From contig NZ_CP092104.1 of the NCBI RefSeq assembly GCF_016918765.2, positions 868,001 through 932,000 of the forward strand: a stretch of DNA of 64,000 bases. The letters are read 5' to 3'. A program made the position numbers and the translations under genes. Below are positions 43,751-52,720 of the stretch, one piece after another. The DNA comes from Flagellatimonas centrodinii (GTDB taxonomy: Bacteria; Pseudomonadota; Gammaproteobacteria; Nevskiales; Nevskiaceae). The notes below the pieces were generated by a model, which was given only the letters and a program-made list of their open reading frames with translations, was not told where the DNA came from and did not search any database. Positions within the stretch are counted from its first letter, which is position 1; the number at the start of each line of letters is the position of its first letter.

Positions 43751-46015
43751 TCACCACAGCACCCGGAAGCCGGCCGTCAGGCCCAGGCTCTCGTAGTCAC
43801 CGAACACACTGTTCGCCTGCAGATAGCCGTTGAGCCGGCCGGCGGCATCACCCAACTCCACCCCCAGAGCCAACTCGCCGAGACCGCTGTCGAAGGTGTC
43901 GCTGACGCGGGTTTCGGTGCCGGGGATCAAGCTGCCGTCCGGGTTGTGGCTGCTGATGCGGACCGGGGTATCGCCCTGCAGCTCTTCCCAATAACGCGCC
44001 GAGAGCAGGTACGACAGCCGCCAGCCCTCAAGACGCTGGTCGTACCCGACCCGCCCGCCGAGGCTGGCACGCAGGCTCTGGGGCGAATCACCGCCGAAGA
44101 CTTCGTTGGTCGGGCGGCCGGCGGGGTCGCCGCTGTACAGCGTCATCTCGCTAAACTCGGTGCGCACCCACGATGCGCCCAGCATGGGTTCAGCATACAG
44201 GCCGCCGCCCAGGTCGAGGTGCAGCCCCAGTTCGGCGCGAGCATCCACACTCTGGGTCGAGGCGTCGAGCACGTTGTACTCGCTGGTGGCAACGTCGAAG
44301 CGGGAGTCGGCGAAGTCCATCTCGATCCAGCTCATCTGGACCTGGCTGTCGAAGTAGACGGTGCCGGCGCGATAGCTGGCATGGCCGGCGATCGCGGCAC
44401 CATCGAAGTCCGCCTGGACATTGCCCTGGTCAAAATCGAGGGCGGCATTGATGTAGCTGCCCGAGCCGCCAATCACCCAGGCCGAGCCCAGTCGGAAGTC
44501 GCGGCCGATGCTGAACACCGAGCTGTCGATGTCGTAGCTGTTGTCGAACGCATAGGTATTGCCAAATGCCGACGCCGTCTGCTTGCCATCGCGCGAGGCG
44601 CTGTCATGGGTCAGCCGCACCCAGGCGCCGTCGCGCTCGCCCTCGGCGATGTTGCGCAGGTCGCTGCGACGTTCGAACCACTGTCGGCTCGCACTGCGGG
44701 ACATGCCCTGCACCGCCTGCACCAGCAGCGGCAGTCGATGCGCACGCTGCCCTGCCACGCTGACCAGCTTGTGCTGCTGCGCGGCTTCGTCATACACCAG
44801 CGGGAACAGGAATAGGCCTTTGTCGATCGCCTGCGTCGCCGGATCGTAGCCGTCGGATTCCGGCGACAGCACGAAATGACCGGCACCACTTTCGCCCTGA
44901 GTGACATCGACGATGACGATGCCGTCCGGGTTGAAGGCACCGAGGTCGCTGGGCACCTGATCCTTGAGCACCACCTGGGTGACACCGGAGGTCTGGCCGC
45001 CCAATAGCTCCATACAATCTGCGCCCGGAAGACTTAGGATGCCGCCAATGACGGAACGTTGCTGACAATTCCGCTGAGGTCGGCCCATGCCGAGGGAGGT
45101 ATCCAGCACGAGCGTACTGCCGGCCATCCCCATGAAATGAGTATCCGGCATAGTCAGCGTTGTGGCGATTTCGCCGTCGGTCTCGGGATACAGCTCGCCG
45201 CATCGTGTTGGCACCGCCGAGAGATTCCCAGGACGATTAAGACAGAAAAGATCAGCGAACTCGCTCGCCGGACGATTTGACTGCTCAGCAGCCCACCCGC
45301 CAAAAGTGATCGTCCCACTATTGGCGAATACCTCCAGCCCGACCAACGTCATCTCGTGTGCAACCGGATAGTGGAACGAGTTGTGCGTTACATCCTCTCC
45401 GCCACCGCTGACGGTTCGTGCGAAGCGCGCGCCGCCGACCAACATGACTCCAGCGTTATCGAGAACATCACCCCCATTCCCGAAATCGATGCCGCTCAGC
45501 TGCAGGCCGCTACGATCACCGTTCCGCGCAATCCCTTTACCTGAAGACGTGACAAAACCTCCATCCAGTATTTGCAGCCGGTCATCTCCACTGCCCAGTT
45601 GACTTGTACCCTGAATAAGCCATCCACCCGGAACCGGGGTCAGTCGGTCATGTGCGGCGACGGCAATGTCCACACCCCCCGAGGTCGCTGAGAAGTCGAT
45701 CTGGCCAATCCGGATACCGGCAAGCACTTCCAGCTCAATCCGGCCCGCCCCCATGCCTCGAATCAGCTTGACGTCCGTAGCGACTCCAGAAGGGGCCCGT
45801 GGAGTATTCACCGTCATTGAGGTCACGCCGTCCGCCGCCGCATTGATGGTAATCAGCGTTTCGGGCCGGATACCCGTGGTGTCACATACCACCAACTCCG
45901 CAGGCGCAGCGCCTGCGCCACAGTCCACCTGTGCTTGGACGGGCGTTCCGATCAATACCAGCCCCAGCAGCAGTAGCATGGGCCCCAATGCAATAGTTTT
46001 TGTGTGATCGTTCAT
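43751..46015 (-). CDS. Autotransporter-domain protein
   Basis: A 754-residue protein that probably displays its own passenger. The signal peptide covers about 1-28 (MLLLLGLVLIGTPVQAQ). The passenger (about 30-480) has beta-helix-like lines (SGVDIAVAAHDRLTPVPGGW) and no protease triad I can see. The autotransporter barrel (about 490-754) has AWVRLTHDSASRDGKQ and GGLYAEPMLGASWVRTEF and ends in FRVLW, an aromatic end as needed. Passenger DNA is about 52-63% GC on sampled lines, barrel DNA about 73%. It starts 15 bases after the TBDR 2 stop, so it is in the same operon. Confidence 0.9.
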   Translation of the reverse strand: MNDHTKTIALGPMLLLLGLVLIGTPVQAQVDCGAGAAPAELVVCDTTGIRPETLITINAAADGVTSMTVNTPRAPSGVATDVKLIRGMGAGRIELEVLAGIRIGQIDFSATSGGVDIAVAAHDRLTPVPGGWLIQGTSQLGSGDDRLQILDGGFVTSSGKGIARNGDRSGLQLSGIDFGNGGDVLDNAGVMLVGGARFARTVSGGGEDVTHNSFHYPVAHEMTLVGLEVFANSGTITFGGWAAEQSNRPASEFADLFCLNRPGNLSAVPTRCGELYPETDGEIATTLTMPDTHFMGMAGSTLVLDTSLGMGRPQRNCQQRSVIGGILSLPGADCMELLGGQTSGVTQVVLKDQVPSDLGAFNPDGIVIVDVTQGESGAGHFVLSPESDGYDPATQAIDKGLFLFPLVYDEAAQQHKLVSVAGQRAHRLPLLVQAVQGMSRSASRQWFERRSDLRNIAEGERDGAWVRLTHDSASRDGKQTASAFGNTYAFDNSYDIDSSVFSIGRDFRLGSAWVIGGSGSYINAALDFDQGNVQADFDGAAIAGHASYRAGTVYFDSQVQMSWIEMDFADSRFDVATSEYNVLDASTQSVDARAELGLHLDLGGGLYAEPMLGASWVRTEFSEMTLYSGDPAGRPTNEVFGGDSPQSLRASLGGRVGYDQRLEGWRLSYLLSARYWEELQGDTPVRISSHNPDGSLIPGTETRVSDTFDSGLGELALGVELGDAAGRLNGYLQANSVFGDYESLGLTAGFRVLW

Positions 46016-46029
46016 GAGCAGGCTCTCCC

Positions 46030-49000
46030 TCAGAAGCGCTTGGTGATCGACACGCCGACCAGGCGCGGATCCAGGGTGAAGACGTTGGTGGTCAGCCCAG
46101 TGTCGTCGGAGTTCAGGAAGGTCCCGGTGATGGGGCTTTCGTCGAACACGTTCTTGACGTAGGCTTCCACCGCCAACCCGTGGCGCTCGTTGAACAGCAT
46201 CAGGCTGAGATTCGTGTTGGACCAGCTGCGCAGGCGGTCGTATTCGGTGTTGTAGACCCGCGCCCACGATTGGCCTTGAAGGTAGTAGTCCACCCGCGTC
46301 GTCGCTAGCCAGTCACGACTGAGATCGAAGCTGAACTGGCCGCCCAGCGATAGCGTGAACTCAGGCGAGTTCGGCAATTCGTTGCCGCTGACATCGGCAG
46401 CAAAACCTGCACCAGCATTCGGGGCATCCACCAGCGCGTCGAAGTGCAGATCCTGCGGCAGATAGAATCCGGCAAACAGTGGCAGAGGTCCGTCCTTGTA
46501 GACCGTGCCGAGAATGTTGCCGCCCGCACAGAACGGGTTGAGCAGATAGCTAACGGGTGCGATTTCCAGCAAGCCAGGGTTGAGGGGACCTGGAACCCCT
46601 AGGTTAGCCTGATGCACCCCCTCTTCCAACACCAAGGCCACCAACTCCGCCGGGGCCACGCAGTTCGCGGTTTGCGTGGGATTGGGCTTCATCACCACCC
46701 ATTCGTCGAAGACCAGGAACTCGTTCTGGGTCTGGTCGGCACCGATGCCCGTCGCCACGTCGGGGTCGACGTTGTAATTGGGGTTGGGGATGGTGGTCTG
46801 GTAGGGTTGGTTGCCGCCCTGTGTGCGGTCCATCAGGTCGATGGAGGCCTCGCCCTCGGCGATCTCGGTTTGCAGGAAGCCGATGGCCGCATTGAACTGC
46901 CAGTTGAGGCTGGGTGCGAATACCGCTTCCAGTTCGAGGCCCCAGATGGTGGCGTCGAAGTTCTCATTGCTGGCCGAGCGGTCGATGATCTTCGACACTT
47001 GGTAGTCGGTGTAGTCGTAATAGAAGGCAGCACCATTGAGCATCAGCAGCCCGCCGAACAGGGTGTTCTTGGTGCCGACCTCATAGGCATTCACATACTC
47101 GGGCTGGAACGTCGGCGAGGACACCGCACCTCGCGCGGCCTCGATGAAGATGCCCGCAGGCGGGGCGATACCCGGTGGATTGGCACCGCCCGCTTTGTAG
47201 CCTCGGGAGAAGGACGCATACACCAGCGTTTCATCGGTAAATGAGAGTGCCGGCTGCCAGTCGAGGACGATCCGCCCGGTGGGTTCTCGCCATACCTGCA
47301 CAATATCCGGCGAAGCCGGATAGCCTCGTCCGCCCGGCGCATTTCCAAGAATTCCGCAGTACAGCGAAAGCAGATCACAGGCCTCCGGGCCGTCGCCGAT
47401 TCCAACGTAGCCTTGATCTACTGCTGCGATGCCCTCCCTATAGTCCGGCAGCAGTGTCTGGCTGGGAACCGGGGTGAAGACTTTCCGATCCCAGGTATAG
47501 CGCAGACCGGCCGTCAGCTTGAGGCTGTCCGACAAGCGCCAGTAAAGTTCGCCAAACAACCCGGTGGACTGCAGCCGATAGGGGTTAGCACTACGGAAGT
47601 AGTTATGGCCCTCGGCATTGATGTTGGAGAGGTCGTTAGGGTCGATATAGATGCACCCAATCTCGCCGGCCGTCTCGCCACACGGATGACTGTCACCAGT
47701 AAATGGTGGAGTTTGTGCCAGGGCGCTCAAGACATTCGAGAACACAAAATAGTCGTTTAGGGTTTCGAACCTTGTGTAGTTGGCACCGAAGCTGAAGTTG
47801 AAGTCGCCCGAGAATTCCGACACAAATCGAAACTCTTGATTGAACTGTCGGCTCTCCGCTTGTGACACATCCTGTATCAGCAAGGAGTCCGAACACCCGA
47901 GCTGCGGATCGCAGAACTCACCACCCGGCGTCAGGTGCTGATAAAGCGGACTGACGAGCGGACCACTCAGATCGTTGAATATTCCTCTGCTGGTCTTGAA
48001 TCGGCCATAGTCTTGGGTGGAATAGAGCTTGTCCTCAACAAACACCGTTTGCGATGAGAACACCACGCCATCGCTCCACTGATAATCGAGCGAGAGATCA
48101 TAAACATCGGCATTGGCGCGATAGGCCGGCTCGATCACCGAATAGATCGAGCGCAGATCTTGTGACTGGTTGCGCTCAGCGAAAACGTCGCTGCACAGAT
48201 TCAGCAGGGAGACCCCGTGATACCGGGCTGCCTCTGGACAACCGGCCGCCGTAGGATTACCGAATGCCGGGTTGAAGCCGATCAATCCCGTCAGTGCTGC
48301 CAATACCAAGAATCCGTTCTCGCGCCCCCCACTGATGAAGGGGATGGATTCCTGGTGCGGCACACCGTAGGCGTCCGTGCTGTACAACGATCCAGGCAAG
48401 CACCCCTGATTCAATACGCCTCGTGCACGACTTCCGAGCTCAGAGTTCAGAAGGTCGTAGCCACCAACACTCGTCACCCCATCATCACGATGGCAGAGCT
48501 GCTTGGTGCTGCGAACACGGCCGTCGTCTTCCTCGATCCGTTCCCACATCAGGTTGACGCGAATGCGGTCGCTGGGCTCCCAGCCGAGCGTGAGACGGCC
48601 GGTCCAGAGGTCACGGTCATCGACATCGCTACCGTCGAACTCGTTGTATCCATAGCCTTCACGCACGGTGGAACCGTAGGCAGCGCGCAATGCCAGGGTG
48701 TCGCCGAGGGGCAGGTTGTAATGGCCGCGGATACGCTTGGCGCTGTAGTTGCCGCCTTCCAGCTTGACCTCACCGAATTCGTCGCCGATCACCGGCTTGG
48801 CGGAGATGACGTTGATGACGCCAGCGGTGGCATTGCGGCCGTACAGGGTGCCCTGAGGGCCACGCAACACTTCGACCCGCTCGATGTCGAGATACTCCTG
48901 CTCGAACAGGCGGTTCACGATCATCGTGGTGTTGTTGAAGCTCACCGCGACGCCGGGATCGGTGGTGGCCGAAATGGCCTGCGTGCCGATACCGCGGATC

Positions 49001-49656
49001 TGGAAGTTGTAGCCGGTGAAGTTGGTCTTGGTGAAGGTGACGTTGGGCACCCCTTTCAAGAGATCGAAACCCCCTTCGATCTTCTGTGCATCCAGGTCTT
49101 CCATGGAGAAGGCACTGATGGCGATCGGCACGTCCTGCAGTCGCTCGGACTTCTTCTGGCCGGTGACGATGATTTCCTCGACCCCGGCGCGACGGGCCAC
49201 CTCGACACTGGTGGTGCCCCCCGGGGCCCCGGAGATATCCACCGTCGGGTCGTACAGGGCCCCGCCCGCGCTAGGGTCTGTGCCAGCGGGCGGGGGTGTG
49301 GGGTTTGGGGCGTCGGAGATCAGCACCGCCCCGCCCGGGGTGGTGGCGGTATAGAGGCCGGCGCCTTCGAGCAGCGCCGCCAGGGCCGATTCGGCTGTCA
49401 GCTCACCCGAGACGGCCGGCGCCTGCTTGCCGGCGACGACTTCGGGGGCAAACAACAGCTGCTGACCGCTTTGGCGAGCATATTCCGACAGCGCCGCGGC
49501 CAGGTCCTGGGCCGGAATGTCGAAACTGGTGGTGGCCGCGCGCGAGGCCGAAACGGCCTCCTGCGCGGCAGCGGGCCCTGGCGTGGCAAACCCTGCCGCC
49601 ACCACAACCCCCAATAAGCCGGCAGCCATCGGCCGCCCGATACGGAACACGCGCAT
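46030..49656 (-). CDS. TonB-dependent receptor with STN signalling domain (TBDR 2)
   Basis: A 1208-residue paralogue of TBDR 1. Signal peptide to about AQEA, STN domain (about 42-110, SFDIPAQDLAAALSEYARQS), then EEIIVTGQKKSERLQDVPIA and the plug with RGIGTQAISA and EVLRGPQGTLYGRN. The last 30 or so residues are nearly the same as in TBDR 1 (FLNSDDTGLTTNVFTLDP), ending in TKRF. Middle lines (near 48.0 and 48.6 kb) are about 50-55% GC. The ATG at 49656 follows AGGAGA. The ligand is unknown. Confidence 0.95.
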   Translation of the reverse strand: MRVFRIGRPMAAGLLGVVVAAGFATPGPAAAQEAVSASRAATTSFDIPAQDLAAALSEYARQSGQQLLFAPEVVAGKQAPAVSGELTAESALAALLEGAGLYTATTPGGAVLISDAPNPTPPPAGTDPSAGGALYDPTVDISGAPGGTTSVEVARRAGVEEIIVTGQKKSERLQDVPIAISAFSMEDLDAQKIEGGFDLLKGVPNVTFTKTNFTGYNFQIRGIGTQAISATTDPGVAVSFNNTTMIVNRLFEQEYLDIERVEVLRGPQGTLYGRNATAGVINVISAKPVIGDEFGEVKLEGGNYSAKRIRGHYNLPLGDTLALRAAYGSTVREGYGYNEFDGSDVDDRDLWTGRLTLGWEPSDRIRVNLMWERIEEDDGRVRSTKQLCHRDDGVTSVGGYDLLNSELGSRARGVLNQGCLPGSLYSTDAYGVPHQESIPFISGGRENGFLVLAALTGLIGFNPAFGNPTAAGCPEAARYHGVSLLNLCSDVFAERNQSQDLRSIYSVIEPAYRANADVYDLSLDYQWSDGVVFSSQTVFVEDKLYSTQDYGRFKTSRGIFNDLSGPLVSPLYQHLTPGGEFCDPQLGCSDSLLIQDVSQAESRQFNQEFRFVSEFSGDFNFSFGANYTRFETLNDYFVFSNVLSALAQTPPFTGDSHPCGETAGEIGCIYIDPNDLSNINAEGHNYFRSANPYRLQSTGLFGELYWRLSDSLKLTAGLRYTWDRKVFTPVPSQTLLPDYREGIAAVDQGYVGIGDGPEACDLLSLYCGILGNAPGGRGYPASPDIVQVWREPTGRIVLDWQPALSFTDETLVYASFSRGYKAGGANPPGIAPPAGIFIEAARGAVSSPTFQPEYVNAYEVGTKNTLFGGLLMLNGAAFYYDYTDYQVSKIIDRSASNENFDATIWGLELEAVFAPSLNWQFNAAIGFLQTEIAEGEASIDLMDRTQGGNQPYQTTIPNPNYNVDPDVATGIGADQTQNEFLVFDEWVVMKPNPTQTANCVAPAELVALVLEEGVHQANLGVPGPLNPGLLEIAPVSYLLNPFCAGGNILGTVYKDGPLPLFAGFYLPQDLHFDALVDAPNAGAGFAADVSGNELPNSPEFTLSLGGQFSFDLSRDWLATTRVDYYLQGQSWARVYNTEYDRLRSWSNTNLSLMLFNERHGLAVEAYVKNVFDESPITGTFLNSDDTGLTTNVFTLDPRLVGVSITKRF

Positions 49657-49870
49657 GTGGGTGATCTCCTCTTGATATCCGGGCCGCCTGTTGGCGTGCG
49701 GCCTCGTCCCACCCATGTAGACGGGGATTTTGCGGATTTCCGAAGAGGATGCGCCGTTGGCGCCGTGAGGTTTGAGGCGTGAGGGGTGAGGTGCAGGCGG
49801 AACAGCGGCCCTCAAGCCTTACGCGTCACGGGTCGCGCAACGCGCAAAGAGCAACGCTATTCAGGGCGTC

Positions 49871-49905
49871 TCAGCACTCATCACTTATCACTCATCACTC
49901 ATCAC
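49871..49905. repeat. CATCACT/CACTCAT tandem repeat at the end of fecR2
   Basis: The same type of unit as at 41192-41229. The fecR2 stop (49895-49897) and its last two codons (DE) lie within it. Confidence 0.85.
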
Positions 49906-50932
49906 GCACGCTTCTAACCACCAGCAGAATACGGTCAGTGCCGTCATAGGTGACGGTGATGGGGAACACGCCTTCCACAGCGTCCAGCCAGTCATCCAGG
50001 CGGGTGCCGAAGACGGTGCCGGTGTAGCGCAGTTGGGCCAGGCGGGGGTCGGCGAGCACGATCTGACGGGTGGAGTAGCGGTTGAGGTTGGCCACCACCT
50101 CGTCCAGCGGTTCGTGGACGAACTTGAGTACGCCCTCGCGCCAGGCGGTGGCGACACCGGGGTCGGCCATGGCGACGTCGATGGTGCCCTGGCGGGCGCT
50201 GAAGGTGGCCTGCTCGCCGGCGCCGGCTTCCACCGTCGGGACGGGCGGGCGGCCGGGGTCGGCTGGTGCGGCACGGGCCAGACGGACGCGGCCTTCGGTA
50301 ACGGTGACCACCACCCGTTCATCGCCACTCCGCACATTGAAGGCGGTGCCCACGGCGATCACCGACAGCCCGCCCACCTGCACCACGAAGGGCCGCTCGG
50401 GGTCATGGGCGACGTCGAAGTAGGCCTCGCCTTCTTCGATGACGACGCGACGTTCAGCCTCGCTGTAGCGGGTGGCGATGCGGGAACGGGCGCCCAGTTC
50501 CACCACCGATCCGTCCGGCAGCGGATTGGTGGCATGCAGGGCGACGGCGGTGCTGAGGGTGTGGGTGGTGCCGGCGGGCTGGGTCAGCAGGATGGCACTC
50601 AGCCCCACCGCCATGACCATGCCCGCGGCACGGGCCAGGCTGCGCCAGCGGCGATGCCGGCGCGGGCGACGCTGGGCCGCCGGCGACGATGCAGCCGGGG
50701 GTGCAGCCGATACCGGCGGCGCCGATGCCACCAGGGCGGCGCCAGACACCTTCCAGGTGGTCTTGATGCGCTCGAAGGCATCGAGGTTTTCGGGGGCGGC
50801 GTCGCACCAGGCCAGCCAATCGGCGATAACGGTGTCGTCGTCGCCACACTCGCGCAGGGCCACCAGCCAGCGCGAGGCGGCGCGCAGGCGGTCCAGTTCG
50901 GCATCATCAGGGGTCTCGGGCACGGCGTTCAT
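49895..50932 (-). CDS. FecR family anti-sigma regulator (module 2)
   Basis: A 345-residue paralogue of the module 1 regulator. Cytoplasmic N-terminal DUF4880 part (RAASRWLVALRECGDDDTVI), one membrane span (about 122-140, AAGMVMAVGLSAILLTQPAG), and a periplasmic FecR domain with GEAYFDVAHDPERPFVVQVG. The start overlaps the sigma gene by ATGA. The loop where module 1 has its repeat-derived insert is here a plain Pro/Gly/Ala stretch (APADPGRPPVP). It should control sigma 2 in response to TBDR 2. Confidence 0.93.
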   Translation of the reverse strand: MNAVPETPDDAELDRLRAASRWLVALRECGDDDTVIADWLAWCDAAPENLDAFERIKTTWKVSGAALVASAPPVSAAPPAASSPAAQRRPRRHRRWRSLARAAGMVMAVGLSAILLTQPAGTTHTLSTAVALHATNPLPDGSVVELGARSRIATRYSEAERRVVIEEGEAYFDVAHDPERPFVVQVGGLSVIAVGTAFNVRSGDERVVVTVTEGRVRLARAAPADPGRPPVPTVEAGAGEQATFSARQGTIDVAMADPGVATAWREGVLKFVHEPLDEVVANLNRYSTRQIVLADPRLAQLRYTGTVFGTRLDDWLDAVEGVFPITVTYDGTDRILLVVRSVRDE

Positions 50933-51537
50933 CGTTTCATCCGTTGCCGCGCCGCATCGGGCGTGGCGCCATCGGCGCGCAGGCGGCAATACAGCAGCGC
51001 ACGCTCGAGGTGTACGTAGACCATCCGTGGCGAGAGTTTCAGTTTGCGGGCGATGTCCTCCACCCGAAGACCGTCGATACGGTGCATGACAAAGGCCTTG
51101 CGACAGGCCTCCGGCAGTTCTTCCAGGCTCTGCCGCACCACCTCCAGCTGCTCACTGGCGAGGGTGCAGCGCTCAGGCTCGTCGACATCGTCGAGCTCAT
51201 CGAACAGCTCGGCACGGGCAGCCCGCAGCTCGGTGCTGCGGCGGCGCAGGCGGTCGACCGCCAGATTGGCGGCAATGCGGAACAGGTAGGCGCGCAGAAA
51301 GCCCTGCACCTCGGGGCGGTCAAGCTGCAGCAGGCGCACGTAGGCCTCCTGCGCCACCTCGCGGGCTTCCTGCGCCGACTGCAGCCGCAGCGTGAGAAAG
51401 CTCACCAGCGCCCGATTGTGGTCCTGGAACAGCGCGGCAATGCTGCGGTTGCGTTGCGCCGTGCCCACGCCCCCCACGCCGCCGTGATCGGCGGAATCGG
51501 CTGCCTCTGCGTCCTGACCTGGCACGGCTTTGCCCAT
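50929..51537 (-). CDS. ECF sigma factor, FecI-like (module 2)
   Basis: A 202-residue sigma factor. Region 2: LFQDHNRALVSFLTLRLQSA and EVAQEAYVRLLQLDR; region 4: LEELPEACRKAFVMHRIDGL and VEDIARKLKLSPRMVYVH. First gene of module 2: sigma, fecR, TBDR, autotransporter, barrel. GGAG lies 12 bases before the ATG, a little far. The two sigmas are clearly different in sequence, so each may have its own promoters. Confidence 0.93.
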   Translation of the reverse strand: MGKAVPGQDAEAADSADHGGVGGVGTAQRNRSIAALFQDHNRALVSFLTLRLQSAQEAREVAQEAYVRLLQLDRPEVQGFLRAYLFRIAANLAVDRLRRRSTELRAARAELFDELDDVDEPERCTLASEQLEVVRQSLEELPEACRKAFVMHRIDGLRVEDIARKLKLSPRMVYVHLERALLYCRLRADGATPDAARQRMKR

Positions 51538-51609
51538 AGGGCGGTTGTACTCCGGATTAGTCCCTTAGCCAATAACGGATAGCGGGCGGCTTTTTGCAAT
51601 GGCCGCACC

Positions 51610-51651
51610 GGGAATGGGGAATGGGGAATGGGGAATGGGGAGTCGGGAATC
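51610..51651. repeat. GGGGAAT short tandem repeat
   Basis: Four or more units of a 7-base word (GGGAATG), then AGTCGGGAATCG, in the gap between sigma 2 and the SET gene. Similar words occur at about 26578-26595. Confidence 0.85.
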
Positions 51652-51767
51652 GTAGAAGCAACGGCAACGAGCAACGAGCAACGGACCGGACCCATTGCCA
51701 GCGCCCCTGGTGGCGCGGCATGATCCGACGGCACGCAGCCGCGTGTTCTTGCCTTGTGGGGTCGTGC

Positions 51768-52187
51768 ATGCTGCACGTCGCGCATTTTGTGGGGCCCAGC
51801 GCCATTGCTGGCGTCGGATTGTTTGCCGGGGAGGCGATTGCCGAGGGCCAGCTGCTCTACAGCTGCGACCCGCACACCCTGATCGTGCTCGAAGAGTCGC
51901 GGCTGGCGCTGATGCCACCGACCGTCCGCGACAGCTGGCTACGCTACTGCTACCGCGGCCGGGGCGCCCACCGTCTGGTCGGTGCCTACTATTACTGCAC
52001 CGACGACGCCCGCTTCTTCAACCATGCCAACCAGCCCAACTGCCGCTGGCAGCCGGAGCAGGAAACCTACGTCGCCGCCTGCGACATCCCCGCCGGCACC
52101 GAGCTCACCTGCAACTACTTCGACTTCTGTGAGCCGGAGGATGTGCCGTATTTGGCGGATGCAACCGTGCTGAGCAGCGCGTTTTGA
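51768..52187 (+). CDS. SET domain protein-lysine N-methyltransferase-like protein
   Basis: A 139-residue protein made of a SET domain. The start AHFVGPSAIAGVGLFAGEAI matches SET domain openings; FFNHANQPNC is the NHxxxPN knot motif and GTELTCNYFDFCEPED the C-terminal motif. It would methylate lysines using S-adenosylmethionine; bacterial targets are unknown. An ATG at 51720 in the same frame could add 16 residues; the shorter start fits the family. Divergent from sigma 2. Confidence 0.85.
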   Translation: MLHVAHFVGPSAIAGVGLFAGEAIAEGQLLYSCDPHTLIVLEESRLALMPPTVRDSWLRYCYRGRGAHRLVGAYYYCTDDARFFNHANQPNCRWQPEQETYVAACDIPAGTELTCNYFDFCEPEDVPYLADATVLSSAF

Positions 52188-52237
52188 GAGATGCCTGCTG
52201 AGAGCTGAGGAATGGGTGCCACCCTGTCATCGCGAGG

Positions 52238-52378
52238 GTGAACCCCGCCGTTGTTGCGAGCACTGCTCGCTGGCGGGGTGAACGCACCGGCATGGATGCC
52301 GGGGCCGGAGTGGATTAGCACACTGACGGTTCGCCAGGATGGCCAGCGCTAAGGTGTATTCGCGGCACACCCCAACGT
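52238..52378. repeat. Structured dispersed repeat, copy A
   Basis: About 140 bases that reappear at 57868-58006. Two hairpins: a long one with outer arms CCCCGCC/GGCGGGG and inner GCGAGCA/TGCTCGC, and a shorter one CCGGCAT-GG-ATGCCGG (52287-52302). A conserved tail with GGCCGGAGTGGATTAGC and TGACGGTTCGCC follows. Confidence 0.88.
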
Positions 52379-52429
52379 TCACTCGCGGCACAACCCAAGG
52401 TCCATGTAGTGGCACAGCCCAAGCCCTGT

Positions 52430-52524
52430 GTCATCGCGAGGGGCGCAGCCCCGCGGCGATCTCATCCGGCGGGCACTGCCATGGCGACGAGATTGCCACG
52501 CCCGCTTCGCGGGCTCGCAATGAC
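52430..52524. repeat. REP-like units in inverted arrangement
   Basis: Unit 52430-52463 (GTCATCGCGAGGGGCGCAG...) and unit 52489-52524 (ending GCTCGCAATGAC) are oppositely oriented, each with an internal GC hairpin. The form is that of extragenic palindromes ending in TCATYGCGAG seen in many proteobacteria. Confidence 0.8.
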
Positions 52525-52712
52525 AAACAGGAAAGGCTGCGCGGGCTCGCAATGACAAACAGGAAAGGCTGCGCGGGCTCGCTATGACAAACAGGGAGGG
52601 CTGCACAGGCTCTCCATGACAAACAGGGAGGGCTGCGCAGGCTCGCAATGACAGTGACGGAGTCAGGCGGGCTCGCCATGGCAGTGACGGGACCAAGCGG
52701 GCTCGCCGTGAC
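52511..52712. repeat. Tandem array of 32/30-bp units derived from a REP half
   Basis: The word GGGCTCGC or AGGCTCTC recurs at 52511, 52543, 52575, 52607, 52639, 52669 and 52699: four steps of 32 then two of 30. Units contain CAATGACAAACAGG and GGCTGCGC. There are no unique spacers between them. Confidence 0.9.
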
Positions 52713-52720
52713 AACCTGGA

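Larger units (their letters stand above)
52188..52720. other. 530-bp intergenic region made almost wholly of repeats
   Basis: No gene is supported here. It holds structured repeat copy A, two REP-like units and a seven-unit tandem array, listed separately. Confidence 0.8.

Noticed and set aside
48217-49617. Long plus-strand frame opposite TBDR 2
   Set aside because: Antisense to a clear TonB receptor; no start site, no domain; a GC-bias artefact.
52238-52302. Integron attC-like site
   Set aside because: No R/L box consensus or cassette order, and the same element occurs 5.6 kb away in another context.
52105-52321. Small minus-strand frames in structured repeat copies A and B sharing RSPRQRAVLA
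   Set aside because: The shared peptide comes from the shared repeat DNA; no ribosome site, and the hairpins explain conservation better.
52511-52712. CRISPR-like regular array
   Set aside because: Units of 30-32 bp follow directly with no unique spacers, and no cas genes are near. It is a tandem repeat.
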